From the NCBI RefSeq assembly GCF_943734655.1, contig NC_071354.1:40572744-40636743 (forward strand): a stretch of DNA of 64,000 bases. The letters are read 5' to 3'. Below, piece after piece: positions 1-10,969 of this stretch. A model generated the notes under the pieces. It did no database searches, had not been told where the DNA came from, and was given only the letters and a program-made list of their open reading frames with translations. The first letter of the stretch is position 1. The number at the start of each line of letters is the position of its first letter. The translations under genes and the position numbers were made by a program. The DNA is from Sabethes cyaneus (lineage: Eukaryota; Arthropoda; Insecta; Diptera; Culicidae).

Positions 1-605
1 AATACTGAACGATAGTTTGCTAGAATTAGCATACCGACGGTTCATTTTCCGCAAACATATCGTTTCTGACCAAAAATTACCGTCATTATGTCTCGTTTAA
101 AATATACCTCTTCCTACCAACCAACCCATCGAAGATGGGTCAGTTTCAAAATTGTCTAAGGCCAAAGGCCCAAAACGCTTCCCAAGCTTGTCAAATTTTC
201 TGATTCGATAAGAATAAAATTAGTCTCGGGCATAATGATAACTTCTCGTTAGTAATCTGTCCTGTGCCACCAGAGAATCGCAAAAGCAACCCCCTTGTGA
301 TACCATCAACGAAGCGGAGGAGACCTTTCAGCCCCGGAGCATACTTAATGACCGAAAGGGATATAGGAATTTTGATTGTAACCGGCTACATGGTCCTCAT
401 CAGAACAACAACCAAACAAAAAAAATGAACGACACAAAAAAATCACTGAACTGACCGAAAACTTCAGCCGGGAACAGTTGTCGGTATTCAGCGAGGGTAA
501 TTATGGCAATTATTTTCATTATCGTTCGCCCCGCTTCCTGCGTAAATATTTTTTGTCAGCAAAGGATTTTTTCTGCCAAGCGGTTTTGATCCTCCGCCCG
601 CTTTC
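1..605. other. Unassigned sequence, no gene seen
   Basis: Moderately AT-rich sequence with stop codons in all frames. I see no repeat family, exon or RNA gene. Confidence 0.5.
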
Positions 606-610
606 TCACC

Positions 611-784
611 GGCCGGCCTGGCCTGGCCTGGCTGGTTGTTGCCCACACGAAAAGAATGTATTTGTCCACGGCCGAAAAAGCGACTTTAGATGACTCCGCC
701 GGGTAGCATTTGAGGGAACCGAATACCACCAAAGAATCCAAAGCCGGGCAGGGCCGGGTCGGACCAGGCCAGGCCAGGCCGGCC
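611..784. repeat. GC-rich inverted repeat, 21-bp perfect arms
   Basis: The arms at 611-631 and 764-784 are exact reverse complements built from GGCCT/CCAGG units. They are separated by 132 bp. Open frames run through both strands here but their residues simply follow the GC-rich repeat, so I do not call a gene. The arms could form a hairpin. No target duplication is obvious. Confidence 0.8.
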
Positions 785-2640
785 GTCTTCGAATTCCAAC
801 TGTTTGGTCTGACTTGTGGATAACTTTGTTGCAAATTAAGCTAAATTTTCAATGCGGAAAGAAACGCTTTCATCTGTCAAAGGGCTACTTCACCGCTCTC
901 TGTGTGTGTGTGCAAAGCTAAAGGGACATTGCGAGCATAATTACGCCTGCCTATTTGCGCTATTCTCGCTAAAAGTACCTTCAGAGAAGCTTCATTTATT
1001 TCGGAGTGGAGTGTGTGGGGGAGGCTTGGAAGGCAGCAGCAGCGTCAGCAATTGCTTCAGCAATGCGCCTTAGTAGCATTAATTAGCTTAGTTACTGGGG
1101 TATCCTTTTCATACTTTTCGTAATTTGTGCTGGATGCTTTCTCCCTGCTTCTTGCAGGACTAAAAGATGGGGCGGCAGCTGCCTGAAAGGTTTTCCTATC
1201 AAACGGTAGATTAAATGGTAGATGAAACGATACGCTGGAGTTGAAAAAGTCTCCTTTTGGGATATTAATTTTTATTATTTTGGTTGGATTTTCGCAACAT
1301 ACATATCCTTCAGAGCACCGCGACCTTCATCACTCGATTAGATGGGATTGGTTTAGCAGAATAATGATCTAATGCTATGCGGCAGCATCCGACTTCCGAT
1401 CTGGTTCTCAATCTGTAGATTGTGTGAATGCTTTAATTAAATTTGTTCCATTATCTCGAAACAATTTTCTGTGCAAAGCAAAGCTGGTTGCCATTCATTC
1501 TCACACAGCAAATATGGGTTAGATATAATATACAATATCTGCAGCATTGCGGTCGAGTGATAATCTATCGGTTTCGCCAGCACCAACGCAACGAACGGAA
1601 GGAAAGGCCATATTCAGAAACATCTAAGTGATTTGTTTACCATCAGTGCCGAGTACCTGTACAGTGCACAGCTCGAGCCGGTTATCGGATAAGATTGTGG
1701 TTCTACGAGAATCCACAACTGTTCCAGAAGGAAATGGGGCATTGATTTCTCGGTAGATGCCGATCGTGGTGAGGGTTCCATCCGGTGCGGTGAGGTGGGT
1801 TACTTCTACCGCCCTTCTACATAGTCGGTCGTCGAACGAGTCGGGCCATTTTCATTTTCCTGTCTTGCACCTTTGGTTCATCTGAGGCAATCCGGATTGG
1901 CTATCCGCACCGGTTACATGGATTGAATGTCCGGAATTAATTCTTGCTTAACAATTGCAACCAGCACCAGGACCTGACGTACCGAGTGGTTAGCTCTCGT
2001 GTGTCTATAGGCTGTCCTTTCGGCGAATTACGTTTTATAGGTGAGGCCAAACTGAAGGTGTTTGCTGAGATATAACTTTCCCTGTCTCATTAGATGATTG
2101 ATTGTTGCAATGTGTACAGGGAAAGATTCTTTCCGTAGTCCGTTACAGTATAATAATACATCACCTGTCAACTAGAAATGGACTGATTCATACTGATGGT
2201 TGGAAATATACCTGCTGGATGCTTCAATTAGCAACAAAATTTATTGCCTTTGATTGGCATGGCTCTACCAATCAATTGATAAGTGCGAGGAATCCGTTTC
2301 TTTAATATTTCTAAATTAATTAAAATGAGGATTGTAAAGAGAAAATTCCTCATCATAAAAGTAATACAGCTTGGTGCAGAAAGACATTTTTGTTCTTGCT
2401 AGTTGGTTCCCATTTCAATAGCACATTCTCAGCAAGAGTGCATTCGCTTTGGAAAATTAGCCCCAACGCCTCGTCGCTGAAGTGTGTTTTTTGTAAATGA
2501 AACTTTCAAGCTCGAAAGGTTTGTGCTTTCAAAAACAAATTCATGGAAATTTCTGCACACTTAAAGTCGTCTACCGTAAAATTAGGAAGCTTATTTGTTT
2601 CCCGACAATACCCGGCTCCGGCACATTCCTATGCAGTTAA
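785..2640. other. Unassigned sequence, no gene seen
   Basis: Mixed-composition sequence with a short GT run near 901-912. Open frames are short (under about 75 residues) and unlike known proteins. It may be intronic or intergenic. I can support no feature. Confidence 0.5.
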
Positions 2641-2960
2641 GCATTTGAACGAATGATAACACCGTCCGTTACTCGGCAACATCAAAGGGCACGAATTGCA
2701 GAAACACCTCTTGAGCGCGCGGGGTCCTTTGCACAAGTTGGTAATTTCACGCTCAACACCCACCCGGGGTTACGCGCGCACAACAATGTCGGGAAAGTGT
2801 CGATGAGAGTGCGAATCGTACGTGCATGTGGCGAGCCGAGGTGAAACGCTTGAATAAACTTACGGCCAACGATTCGCTGTAGGTATGTGCTCGAGAATGA
2901 TGCATCTGGGTCCTTGCTTCCGTGAAGCCACACCTTCCGTGCCGAATGCAAGGATCAAAA
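2641..2960. other. GC-richer island without a recognisable gene
   Basis: Base composition shifts to GC-rich with several CGCG steps, and frames of 63 and 89 codons are open on the two strands. Neither translation resembles a family I know, and no paired splice sites stand out. It could be a conserved regulatory segment or an exon of an unknown gene. Confidence 0.3.
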
Positions 2961-4895
2961 GCGCGAAATTCATTTTACACTTCCTTAAAAGCGCTGGGCG
3001 GTACAGTGAGCACCGCGAAAGTTGATTTTATATCATAAATGGAATCAAAATTTAAAATTATTGTTACGTTTGGAAAATATAGCGTTTTTTGTAAAAACTC
3101 ATTGAACAAGTTCAGGACATAAACAGTTGACATAACGATTGGCAAACACTGTATTTTTCCCATAGGTAAAAACAAGTGGCAGGTGTCAAGTGAATTGAGA
3201 GATTTTCCACTCTTATTTTAGTGCAGGTACCTACAGCGGAACAGTTAAAGCATTCCTGGGTGAAAATCCAGACATCAAATGCACTTTCACAACAATTCCA
3301 TGTTTCATGGCATAAACCGAGACATCAAAAGAAATGTTCGTTGCCTTCGCGATACGCACTTGTGTGCCTTCTTTCTCTCTCACTCATACATACACCCACA
3401 CTCACACAAGATGCAATGTCCCGAAGCAAAGGATGCAACTTACTGTAGAAAAGCTTTTCTCCGGCATTTCAAAGGATGCGAAAAATGTGATAATTAGTCT
3501 TCCATCAAACGACTGAAAGGATTCGAGCGTAGAATGTGACGCGTCAAGTGCGCACACAACCAGTAGCGCTGAACTTCTGAAAGAATACATAATTCTTTTC
3601 CCAAAGGAAAAGATTGAACAAAAAAAAACACATTCAGTATATTTTCTGAATCAAAGCTCGTTCGGTTATCAACCTTAGTCCCCTAGATAGACTAATAAAG
3701 ATTAAACATTACGCTTGAGATTCATCTCAAAAACTTACAATCAGCAAAAATTGTTCAAACCTATTAGGTCAGCCAATAATTGGTGCATCAATTTCAAACC
3801 AAACTACCAATCGAAGGTAATTTAATAACCCTCTTGTCTCTAATTCAATAAATTGGCGTCTCTACACCCGGGTTGCGTGGTTTGCTCCTATAGGAACAGT
3901 TGAAAGTCGGCACGCGATCTGTCAACGTTTCAGGGATACAATTTGGTAATTTGTAATGTTTTATGTTCGCCTGAGAGGTAATGACCAGTGAGTCATGTGC
4001 TTGGTGCCGATGTCTGGTGCCGAAACAACTTTTTGAAATAATAAGTTCAATGCCTGACGGTCAGTTGATCAGTACAGCAATAAACAATTAGCCTAGCAGG
4101 ATGAATTATCCACTTTATTTTGTTTTCCGACTGAGATGAAATTTTTGATCAGATAGATAAACAAAAATAAATAAAATGAAAACCAATATATAAACAACAG
4201 TGAAAATAACTATTGCATTCAACCATAACACAGGAACGAAAAAATCGCCATTGTAAAGTTCTCTTCACTTCATAATTAGGAATTGACAAATGACAAAAAT
4301 ATTTAAAAAATGTTTATGTGGCAGAGCACAGGTTTTTAAACTTTCCTATTCTAGACTTTTTCCAAATACTATTTTTCTATTTTCATGGAATAATAATTAT
4401 CCCATTATGCTAAGATAAATGCTGTTCAGAAAAATCATAGAAAATCCTTTAAAGTTTTAAATATTTTAAAAGTTTAGTTTTGCTCAACAGCTCATAGACT
4501 GTGTACGTGTGCAAAATTTCATAAAAAATCCGGAGAAACTATGACCGAAACCTGTGCGATAATTTTGGAACATCTCTAGGTACACCAGTCTTTAAATATT
4601 AGCCAATTTTGATCTCTCTGAATATGATCTTCGTACGTTCGTGAATCTTGGCTAGGCGGTGCCACTAGAGTCAGTAGGATTGCATTTGCACCGTAATTGA
4701 CCTGCTGCACTCTAATAAACGGGTGTGAAGTCGGACGATGGAAAAGAGTCTAATAATTATTGTGTCTTTCTTTGGTCTTCAGAAACTGCTGCAGGCGCTT
4801 CAGCATGCTCTCCACTAGGTCCTTTAGGAGATGTCCAGTTCTTCTCAAACGCTATGCAGGGCTTCTAAATATTTATTTTTATTAGTTCACCAGTT
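2961..4895. other. Unassigned AT-rich sequence
   Basis: AT-rich, with a short CA/TC-rich patch near 3370-3410. No gene, MITE termini or RNA gene could be supported. Confidence 0.5.
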
Positions 4896-4899
4896 TTGT

Positions 4900-5425
4900 T
4901 AACCCTGGTATCGAGTAAAAAGCAAAGAGGCAAGATTAAGGTGTTACATTCCGTTATCGAAACTTGACCCTGTTTTTTATACGACAGACTTCGCAGTTAG
5001 CTATTAGAATAAAGGACAATTGCGGGGCTAGTGCTCCCAAGCAAAGTTTTAGAGCAAATTGAAAACAATATTTGATACCTTGATGTAATTTGGATTTTGA
5101 CTACTCGGTGTGATTTCATTTTGGTCGATTTAGTGAAAAATATTAAAATTGAAAAATTTCTCGATGGGAAATTAAATTGAATCCTACTGTTGCTATCAAT
5201 AATATCAAGCGGAATACTAACCTTGCTGTTACACACTTTCAATAGGAAAGCTGATTTAGTTATCATATTACGATGCTAAAGAAAAGCAAAGCCTGGGTAC
5301 TACATTTTGTTATCGAAACTTGACTTTCTGTTTTTTATACGACAGACTCTGAAGGGAGCCTGACGTTAGAGTACAGAACACCCAATAGCCTCTCCCAACC
5401 GAGATTCGAACATACAAAGCATCCC
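4900..5425 (-). repeat. Two direct copies of a SINE-like repeat
   Basis: A phrase around 4940-4990 (gttatcgaaacttgac, then ttttttatacgacagac) recurs at 5310-5350. The second copy continues to a B-box-like gattcgaacata at 5402-5413, so on the minus strand it reads as a tRNA-type promoter head followed by a body. A related phrase about a 'ggctagcgct' segment appears near 46150-46290. This points to a tRNA-derived SINE family with two copies in the same orientation. Element ends are not sharp. Confidence 0.5.
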
Positions 5426-5539
5426 CAGACTCCATTTCTCCTTCATGCTTCGCCATGCCCTGAAAGCTTTCCCAGGTAACCAACAAGCATTACTATAAGC
5501 AGTAAATCAATCGTTTATTAACATCCCTGGCGTTTTATA

Positions 5540-6456
5540 ACGGGTGACAACTAAAATTTTGGAATTTTTTCGAGGCCCCTATACTCAACAACAAACGAGC
5601 TCAAGGAGAAATGAGAGTGTGTATGCGTTAGTTCTCTCTCTCTTCTTTTTGCCAGTATTTTTTGTTTTGTTTATGCTTGCCAAGTTTTGTACAAAATGGC
5701 GTCAAAACAAGAAGCATTCTTCGAGCGCGTTGTACACTTCTACGAACTGCCACAGAAATTTCGGCAAAAAGTTTACGGTACAACATTTAAAAAGCGAATA
5801 TGTTGCGGCTTCGAGTGTTTACCATATTCTAAGATGCCCAACAACTATTCGCAAGCAAGGTAGTGGAAGACCAGCCAAAATTATAGACGCAACATCGTTC
5901 TCTCTCTCGTTTCTTCAACAACAAGTCCTCTGGTTTGGCTATCAATTAAGATGCACCAGACGAATGTTTGAAGAAAATTTTGATCCCGTTTCTACAAAAA
6001 CATCTTGCAGCTGGACAATGCGTGTTTTGGTCGGATACAGCATCATCACATCACGCCTAAAGAACATAATTTTTCATGAATACCCATTCGATCCCATTTT
6101 TACCCAAAAACCACGACCCGACAAATCTGTCTCAGTGCGCCTATTCGAAGATTTCTTCGGAATTGTAAGTTCCTTGGTGTACAAAAATAACTGGAGAGCC
6201 ACGAATTGCAAACAGTTGATTGATAGAATCAAGAGGTGTATTCGCAAAGTTGACATGACGGCTGTACAACGCTCCTGTTCCGACATCCAACGGATGTTTC
6301 GGACTTTCGGATTACGGACCGTTTTCAAATGTACACTAATTTTTTTTCAACAATGGACAATGTATGTTTAATTTCGGTAAATCAGATCTTCTTCATGTAT
6401 CCTTGTCTTTTTTCGACAGCTTGAGAAAAAAATCCAAAATTTTAGTAGACACCCGT
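5540..6456 (+). mobile_element. Tc1/mariner-type transposon, 917 bp, inserted in a MITE
   Basis: Terminal inverted repeats of roughly 30 bp begin ACGGGTG at 5540 and end CACCCGT at 6456, both leading into a shared ACTAAAATTTTGGA block. TA dinucleotides at 5538-5539 and 6457-6458 are the expected target-site duplication. The interior carries a decayed transposase. Because it splits a recognisable MITE, the insertion is younger than that MITE. Confidence 0.9.
5696..6371 (+). pseudogene. Degenerate mariner-family transposase
   Basis: The likely original start is the ATG at 5696 (MASKQEAFFERVVHFYELPQ), 156 bp inside the left terminus. That frame stops within about 55 codons, and the homology continues in another frame with the basic linker KQGSGRPAKI typical of mariner transposases. 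Further on the segment VSVRLFEDFFGIV, then VYKNNWRATNCKQLIDRIK, matches the C-terminal block that in intact relatives reads RPIEDFW...NNW.A...QLI.RIK. The long 275-codon frame that begins at 5544 runs through the terminal repeat, so its N-terminal part is not genuine protein. At least one frameshift and degraded catalytic-region residues make the enzyme inactive. Exact family (for example ITmD37E or maT) is uncertain. Confidence 0.8.
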
Positions 6457-6644
6457 TACTGCAGGTTGCTGTTTATCAGCCTTTTGACTGCATAGCTGCT
6501 GTAAATTGCCATCCACAATTCTAATTCTTCTTGCCGACAACTAGCTGCAAATAAGCATTGTCAGCACTGTAAGAGTGCTAGCAGTAAGCTAGCCGCATAT
6601 TTTGCCAAAATAGCATTTAAGTATTGACCAAACTCGTGACTTTA

Positions 6645-6975
6645 GTCATGACCTTGAAATGCGGTCAGGCATATATTAATATTGTTTGAAACGATGATTC
6701 TACAATCGATGAAGGGACGGTAAGGGAAAGTAATGAAGAAGGATTTTTTTCCGGGAATGAAGGGGAAGGGTGAAAAGGAGGGGGGTAATAGGTAGCTATG
6801 CTTAACAAGTTGTCGTTGTGACTCCTATCTTTTGTCTAATGCTGGAAGGTGCATGGGTCGAACCAAGCTGTAATCAGAGATTATAACTGGATTTGAACCC
6901 ACAACACCTGCCAGGGCGTGTCGCTCACTGGTTCCCGTGTACCTTTGAACCACAGAGGCGCTGGACAAAAGAAGT
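6645..6975 (-). mobile_element. tRNA-derived SINE, minus-strand copy
   Basis: Read on the minus strand, this starts with a head around ttttgtccagcgcctctg, has a tRNA-like section with B-box GGTTCAAATCC (6893-6903), and ends with a tail whose consensus is recognisable in the copies at 51.7 kb and 57.9 kb (ccgtcccttcatcgattgta). On the plus strand the tail lies at 6700-6790. The head continues into the palindrome at 6948-7212. Confidence 0.75.
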
Positions 6976-7212
6976 CTGCACAACCCCCCTTATTAACCAT
7001 AGCGACATGGGTTGGTCTATTTTTAGACACAGGGCCTGCATAGTGTCATCGTCCTGAAAGTAAAAACACGTTAGATTAAAACTTCTCGGTCGGTGGTTTC
7101 TACAGTATGTGAAGGAAGAGGCACAATTTGTGTCTAAAAATAGACCAACCCATGTCGCTATGGTTAATAAGGGGGGTTGTGCAGACTTCTTTTGTCCAGC
7201 GCCTCTGTGGTT
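6948..7212. repeat. Perfect 84-nt inverted repeat with 97-nt loop
   Basis: Positions 6948-7031 are an exact reverse complement of 7129-7212. Each arm contains the SINE 5' head (ttttgtccagcgcctctg). The arms also include the sequence upstream of it (ggttaataaggggggttgtg), so two SINE heads lie head to head. A 106-codon minus-strand frame covers it but its residues are only a by-product of the palindrome. Confidence 0.95.
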
Positions 7213-7515
7213 GACTAGCAAATTTAGGAGGCCGGCGATGTTCACAGTTTGTACCTAGTGAATTCGCATAACTCCTCATAGATATATAATTAGAATGGAC
7301 GGGTATACGAGAGAGTAGTTTGCATTGCTAAAATCTTATCGCCTATAACTGCTCGAAAGCTACCATTGTGTCTTGTCTCTTGAGAGTAGGTAAAGGATTT
7401 TCTTATAACTCTTTAGTGCCCCGCCGTTAGAAATAAGAAAGATATCGTAGAGAACCCTTGTAAAATTTTGATAGACTTAGGAACAATCATCATTATAAGA
7501 CCAGCCATTAAGATA
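7213..7515. other. Unassigned spacer
   Basis: No gene or repeat recognised between the palindrome and the second mariner. Confidence 0.5.
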
Positions 7516-7517
7516 TA

Positions 7518-8357
7518 AAGGGTGTCCCTCATCAAATTGCACCACTGAAAAAACGCTATAGAAAATTACCCATTGGGTATTTTGTCCAGAAAATTATCGC
7601 GGTCAGGTTCTCGAAAATTGGAAAAATGGGAAAAATTCCCAACTCTCTCGTCATAAATGATGAGACTTACGCCAAGACGGACTTCCAGCAGCTTCCGGGA
7701 CTACTGTACTTCACCGCCCAGCACAAGTTTGATGTTCCAGAGGAAGTAAGGATGCAGAAACTTTCATAGTTTGCCAAGAAATACATAATTTGATCAAGAG
7801 ATACATCATGTGGCAAACGGAGTGCGCCGTTCGTGACTACCGGGACTGTAAACGGGCAGATCTGCCTCAAGGAGTGTTTACAGTAGCATCTGTTTCCTCT
7901 GTCGAAGCAACACGAGGGCGCTACGATCTTCTGGCCGGATCTACCTTCCTACCAATATTCAAAGGATGTATTGGAGTGGTACGAAGCCAACGAAGTCACT
8001 TTCGTACCCAAAGACATGAACGCCTCCAACGCGCCGGAACTAAAGCCCATCGAAAAATACTAGGCTATTATGAAGCAGGCAGTACGGAAGCATCCCAAGG
8101 AGGTCAAGTCTGAGGAAGACATGAAGAAAAAGTGGTTTTCCGTACAGATGAAGCTGCAGCTAGGTTGTACAAAACTTTTTGAGTGGAGAGCGTAAGGTGC
8201 GAGCATACGGTTACGGTAATGAAGTTGAATGAAACAAATATGCCAAACGCTTACTGCTGGGTTATATTTTGTTGACTGAAAGTTTGAAAAGGATAGGTCA
8301 ATTAGGTAATTTTCTACAGCGTTTCTTCTGTGGTGCAATTTGATGTGGGACACCCTT
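7518..8357 (+). mobile_element. Internally deleted Tc1/mariner-type transposon, 840 bp
   Basis: Long terminal inverted repeats start AAGGGTGTCCCTCATCAAAT at 7518 and end with the matching complement at 8357. Similarity extends about 50 bp and includes gcaccact/cacc and acgct..agaaaattacc blocks. TA dinucleotides at 7516-7517 and 8358-8359 flank it. At 840 bp it is shorter than a normal 1.2-1.4 kb mariner, so it lacks the 5' part of the transposase gene. Confidence 0.9.
7642..8190 (+). pseudogene. 5'-deleted mariner transposase remnant
   Basis: One frame reads YAKTDFQQLPGLLYFTAQHK near 7665-7725. After interruptions the C-terminal block appears as EVTFVPKDMNASNAPELKPI (8000-8060), followed by EKY, a stop and AIMKQAVRKHPKEVKSEEDM. 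The pattern NAPELKPIEKYW...MKQ is characteristic of Tc1/mariner transposase C-termini in mosquitoes, with the tryptophan codon here replaced by a stop (tag, 8061-8063). Several stops and at least two frame changes are present and the N-terminal DNA-binding region is missing. It encodes no active enzyme. Confidence 0.8.
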
Positions 8358-8359
8358 TA

Positions 8360-9587
8360 AAGACGACTGCTAGAGAATAAAGCGTAGTTTTGTCTATTTA
8401 TAATAAATGTAGTTTAATACAATAAACGTGGTTACAGTGAAATATAAGGTGCTCTGAAATTAAAAGTTAGAGTATTTAATTAAACAAATTACAAAAGGGG
8501 TGAAGGAGACGACAAACAAGGAACGGTCAGTACAGAAATTGGAATGGAGTAAAGATTACTATACACTGTACTTAAACACTGAATGGAAGGTCACAACATA
8601 CATATTGATATAATAGGTGGATTGTTGGATCAAATTTTGCAATTTTCGAAAATTTGTTGTTTTAGCAAAATAAATATATTCAGTTAGTCAATCTCAATTT
8701 GTAGCAAAATCGTTTAGAAAACAGATTAATAATAACTTTCTTTCTGCAAAACACTTTGCTTTGCTGTATTTTTGTGTGCAAGCTAAATACTAATATGGCA
8801 ATATGGCCTCGAATAAAAAATGATTTCGATGTTGAACTCTAATATTGCTCATAATAACAGTAATAAATCTGATTGGTCAGTGTGTTACCGTTCTAATAGC
8901 TCTATAAAACTAACAGATTTATTGCAATTTGACAAGCAACCGTAATAAGATCAATTCTGATTGGTGCGCCGCCGTATTGTATTGCTACACCACCCGTTTG
9001 GTAAGCTTATTAGAGTCGTGGTGCAGCCAACTAGCAACGTTTTAATGTAAGTTTGCGGCTGTACACTCGGTTATGTATCGAAAACGGCTATTTTATACTT
9101 GTATGCATTTGAAGCCGTTATAAACTAAACTTCCGTCTGTTGAAAATCAACGACCAGACATGAAAACGAGACCATATTACTTTTGAAAAAGGCCGAAACG
9201 TCGGGCAGTAAATAGTCGTTTTCGATAAATACCCGACTGAACAACCGAAAAACTACATAAAAATACATCCAATCCAAGTCGTGTATACTTCCCAACAACA
9301 GTATTTATAAGCAAGCACAATAAATTTGCTGTTTTAATAACAATATTATAGTGTAATAACTAGTTAACAGTGTGTTTTAATTTGTATTCTCTTGGTGTTG
9401 CGTAATACCATTATAAAACCAGAGGTATTAATACTGCAATAAAACCTTTCTGAAATTCAAGTAAAACCAGGTGGTTTTAGAATTGTTACTTGGGTATCAA
9501 CGCCTTTCACGCCGAGAACTAGGAATTCCCATATTCCAGTATGTGTCAATGTGACCATGAAAAATGGAAAGGTTGTCACCGCTCTCC
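8360..9587. other. Unassigned AT-rich sequence with a faint retroelement-like motif
   Basis: Mostly AT-rich non-coding sequence. Around 9183-9235 a GAAAAAGGCCGAAACGTCGG phrase resembles motifs seen near Penelope-type and other retroelement ends, but this is weak. No gene found. Confidence 0.35.
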
Positions 9588-10108
9588 TCTGCTCTTTGCA
9601 CTCTTTCTCCTCTCTTCTCTCCTCTTTGCACTCTTTCTCCTCTCTTCTCTCCTCTCTCCTCTCTCCTCTCTCCTCTCTCCTCTCTCCTCTCTCCTCTCTC
9701 CTCTCTCCTCTCTCCTCTCTCCTCTCTCCTCTCTCCTCTCTCCTCTCTCCTCTCTCCTCTCTCCTCTCTCCTCTCTCCTCTCTCCTCTCTCCTCTCTCCT
9801 CTCTCTCCTCTCTCCTCTCTCCTCTCTCCTCTCTCCTCTCTCCTCTCTCCTCTCTCCTCTCTCCTCTCTCCTCTCTCCTCTCTCCTCTCTCCTCTCTCCT
9901 CTCTCCTCTCTCCTCTCTCCTCTCTCCTCTCTCCTCTCCTCTCTCCTCTCTCCTCTCTCCTCTCTCCTCTCTCCTCTCTCCTCTCTCCTCTCTCCTCTCT
10001 CCTCTCTCCTCTCTCCTCTCTCCTCTCTCCTCTCCTCCTCTCCTCTCCTCCTCTCCTCTCTCCTCTCTCCTCTCTCCTCTCTCCTCTCTCCTCTCTTCTC
10101 TCTCCTCG
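9588..10108. repeat. Pyrimidine heptamer satellite (TCTCTCC)n
   Basis: About 70 near-perfect copies of a 7-bp unit, with occasional units of altered length (for example near 9800, 9935 and 10030-10050). Because 7 is not a multiple of 3, all three plus frames stay open and spell the same Ser/Leu/Pro seven-residue repeat. These frames are artefacts. The left edge grades through ctctttgcactctttctcct. Confidence 0.95.
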
Positions 10109-10375
10109 CTTGTATCTCTTTTTCTCTTTTTTATTCTGACTTGTTGACTTGTTTACTTTCCACTTCTATTCCTTTATATATATTAATCTTTTACTATATG
10201 ACACTCTTTTTCTATCATTTTATCTCTTTTTTATCCTATCGATATTTTCTACAAAAAAAAATCTACATTTGCTCATCTCTTTATCACGCTGTTCTGTATA
10301 TTCACATGCTTTCATGTGTCGTTCACATTTTTTTCACGTCTTTATCTATTTTTTCATAATTCGCCATAGAAAACA
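10109..10375. other. T-rich flank of the heptamer satellite
   Basis: A T-rich, low-complexity tail follows the satellite. It is open in some frames only because stop codons are depleted in pyrimidine-rich sequence. No gene. Confidence 0.5.
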
Positions 10376-10712
10376 TTCCTGCCTCCTAAAACCCCCACCA
10401 AATGCTAAATTTGGTTCCATTTGCTTGATTAGTTTTTGAAATATGAGGAAATTTGTATTTCATTTGTATGGGAGTTCCCCCCCCCCCCCCTCCTAAAAAG
10501 AGGAGGAGTCTCAATTCACCATAGAAAAAATTCCTGCCTCCTAAAATTAGTTCTCGAGTTATGCAGAAATTTGTGTTTCATTTGTACGGGAGCCGCCCGT
10601 GGTCTCTAACAATCATAAGACCCCCCCAAAACTCCTGCATGCAAATTTTCACGCCGATCGGTTCAGTAGTTTTCGATTCTATAAGGAACATACAAACAGA
10701 CAGCACAGAAAT
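10376..10712 (+). repeat. Mosquito-type interspersed repeat ending in CAGACAG
   Basis: Tandem-like modules read 'aatttggttccatttgcttg' then 'tttgtatttcatttgtatgg', with poly-C blocks, and finish in 'cgccgatcggttcagtagtt' followed by acaaacagacag (10692-10703). The same modules and the same terminus occur at 37.3-38.4 kb, where the terminal GACA has expanded. Non-autonomous, no coding capacity. Confidence 0.75.
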
Positions 10713-10862
10713 AATTCTTCATCAATAAAAGTGTTCAAAATTTCGGATATCTGGTTTCAATCTACGTTGCATATTGCAAAACATGTGTTGTATCTAATAT
10801 TTCGAAAAAACGTCCCGGAAAGTCGATTTTTTACGAAAAAATGTTTTCGAAATAACACCAGT

Positions 10863-10969
10863 GGTGACATTGCGATTCTCGTTTCGAGTGATTTTGGTTC
10901 GTTTCGACCACGTTAAACGAATGGGCGAAACGAACCAAAATCACTCGAAACGAGAATCGCAGTGTCACC
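10863..10969. repeat. Hairpin with 44-nt arms and 19-nt loop
   Basis: Arms 10863-10906 and 10926-10969 match at 43 of 44 positions, and the single difference (10870) would be a G:U pair in RNA. The arm contains a repeated 'gttcgtttcg'/'ctcgtttcgagtg' phrase. It could be a tiny MITE or an siRNA-producing hairpin. Confidence 0.9.

Larger units (their letters stand above)
5471..6620. mobile_element. Inverted-repeat MITE interrupted by a mariner insertion
   Basis: The left terminus CCCAGGTAACCAACAAGCAT at 5471 matches the complete copy at 31736-32016. After the mariner inserted at 5540-6456 the homology resumes at about 6459 (ctttttgactgcata, then gcattgtcagcact) and fades near 6620. The right terminus is lost. 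Only the interior positions outside 5540-6456 belong to this element. Confidence 0.75.

Noticed and set aside
5544..6371. 275-codon frame as an intact transposase
   Set aside because: It starts inside the terminal repeat, and only its later part matches mariner residues; the real start is in another frame.
9588..10108. CRISPR-like array
   Set aside because: No spacers between units; it is a simple satellite in a eukaryotic genome.
9541..10359. Frames of 191-272 codons rich in Ser, Leu and Pro
   Set aside because: All three plus frames translate the same heptamer satellite; the open length follows from lack of A.
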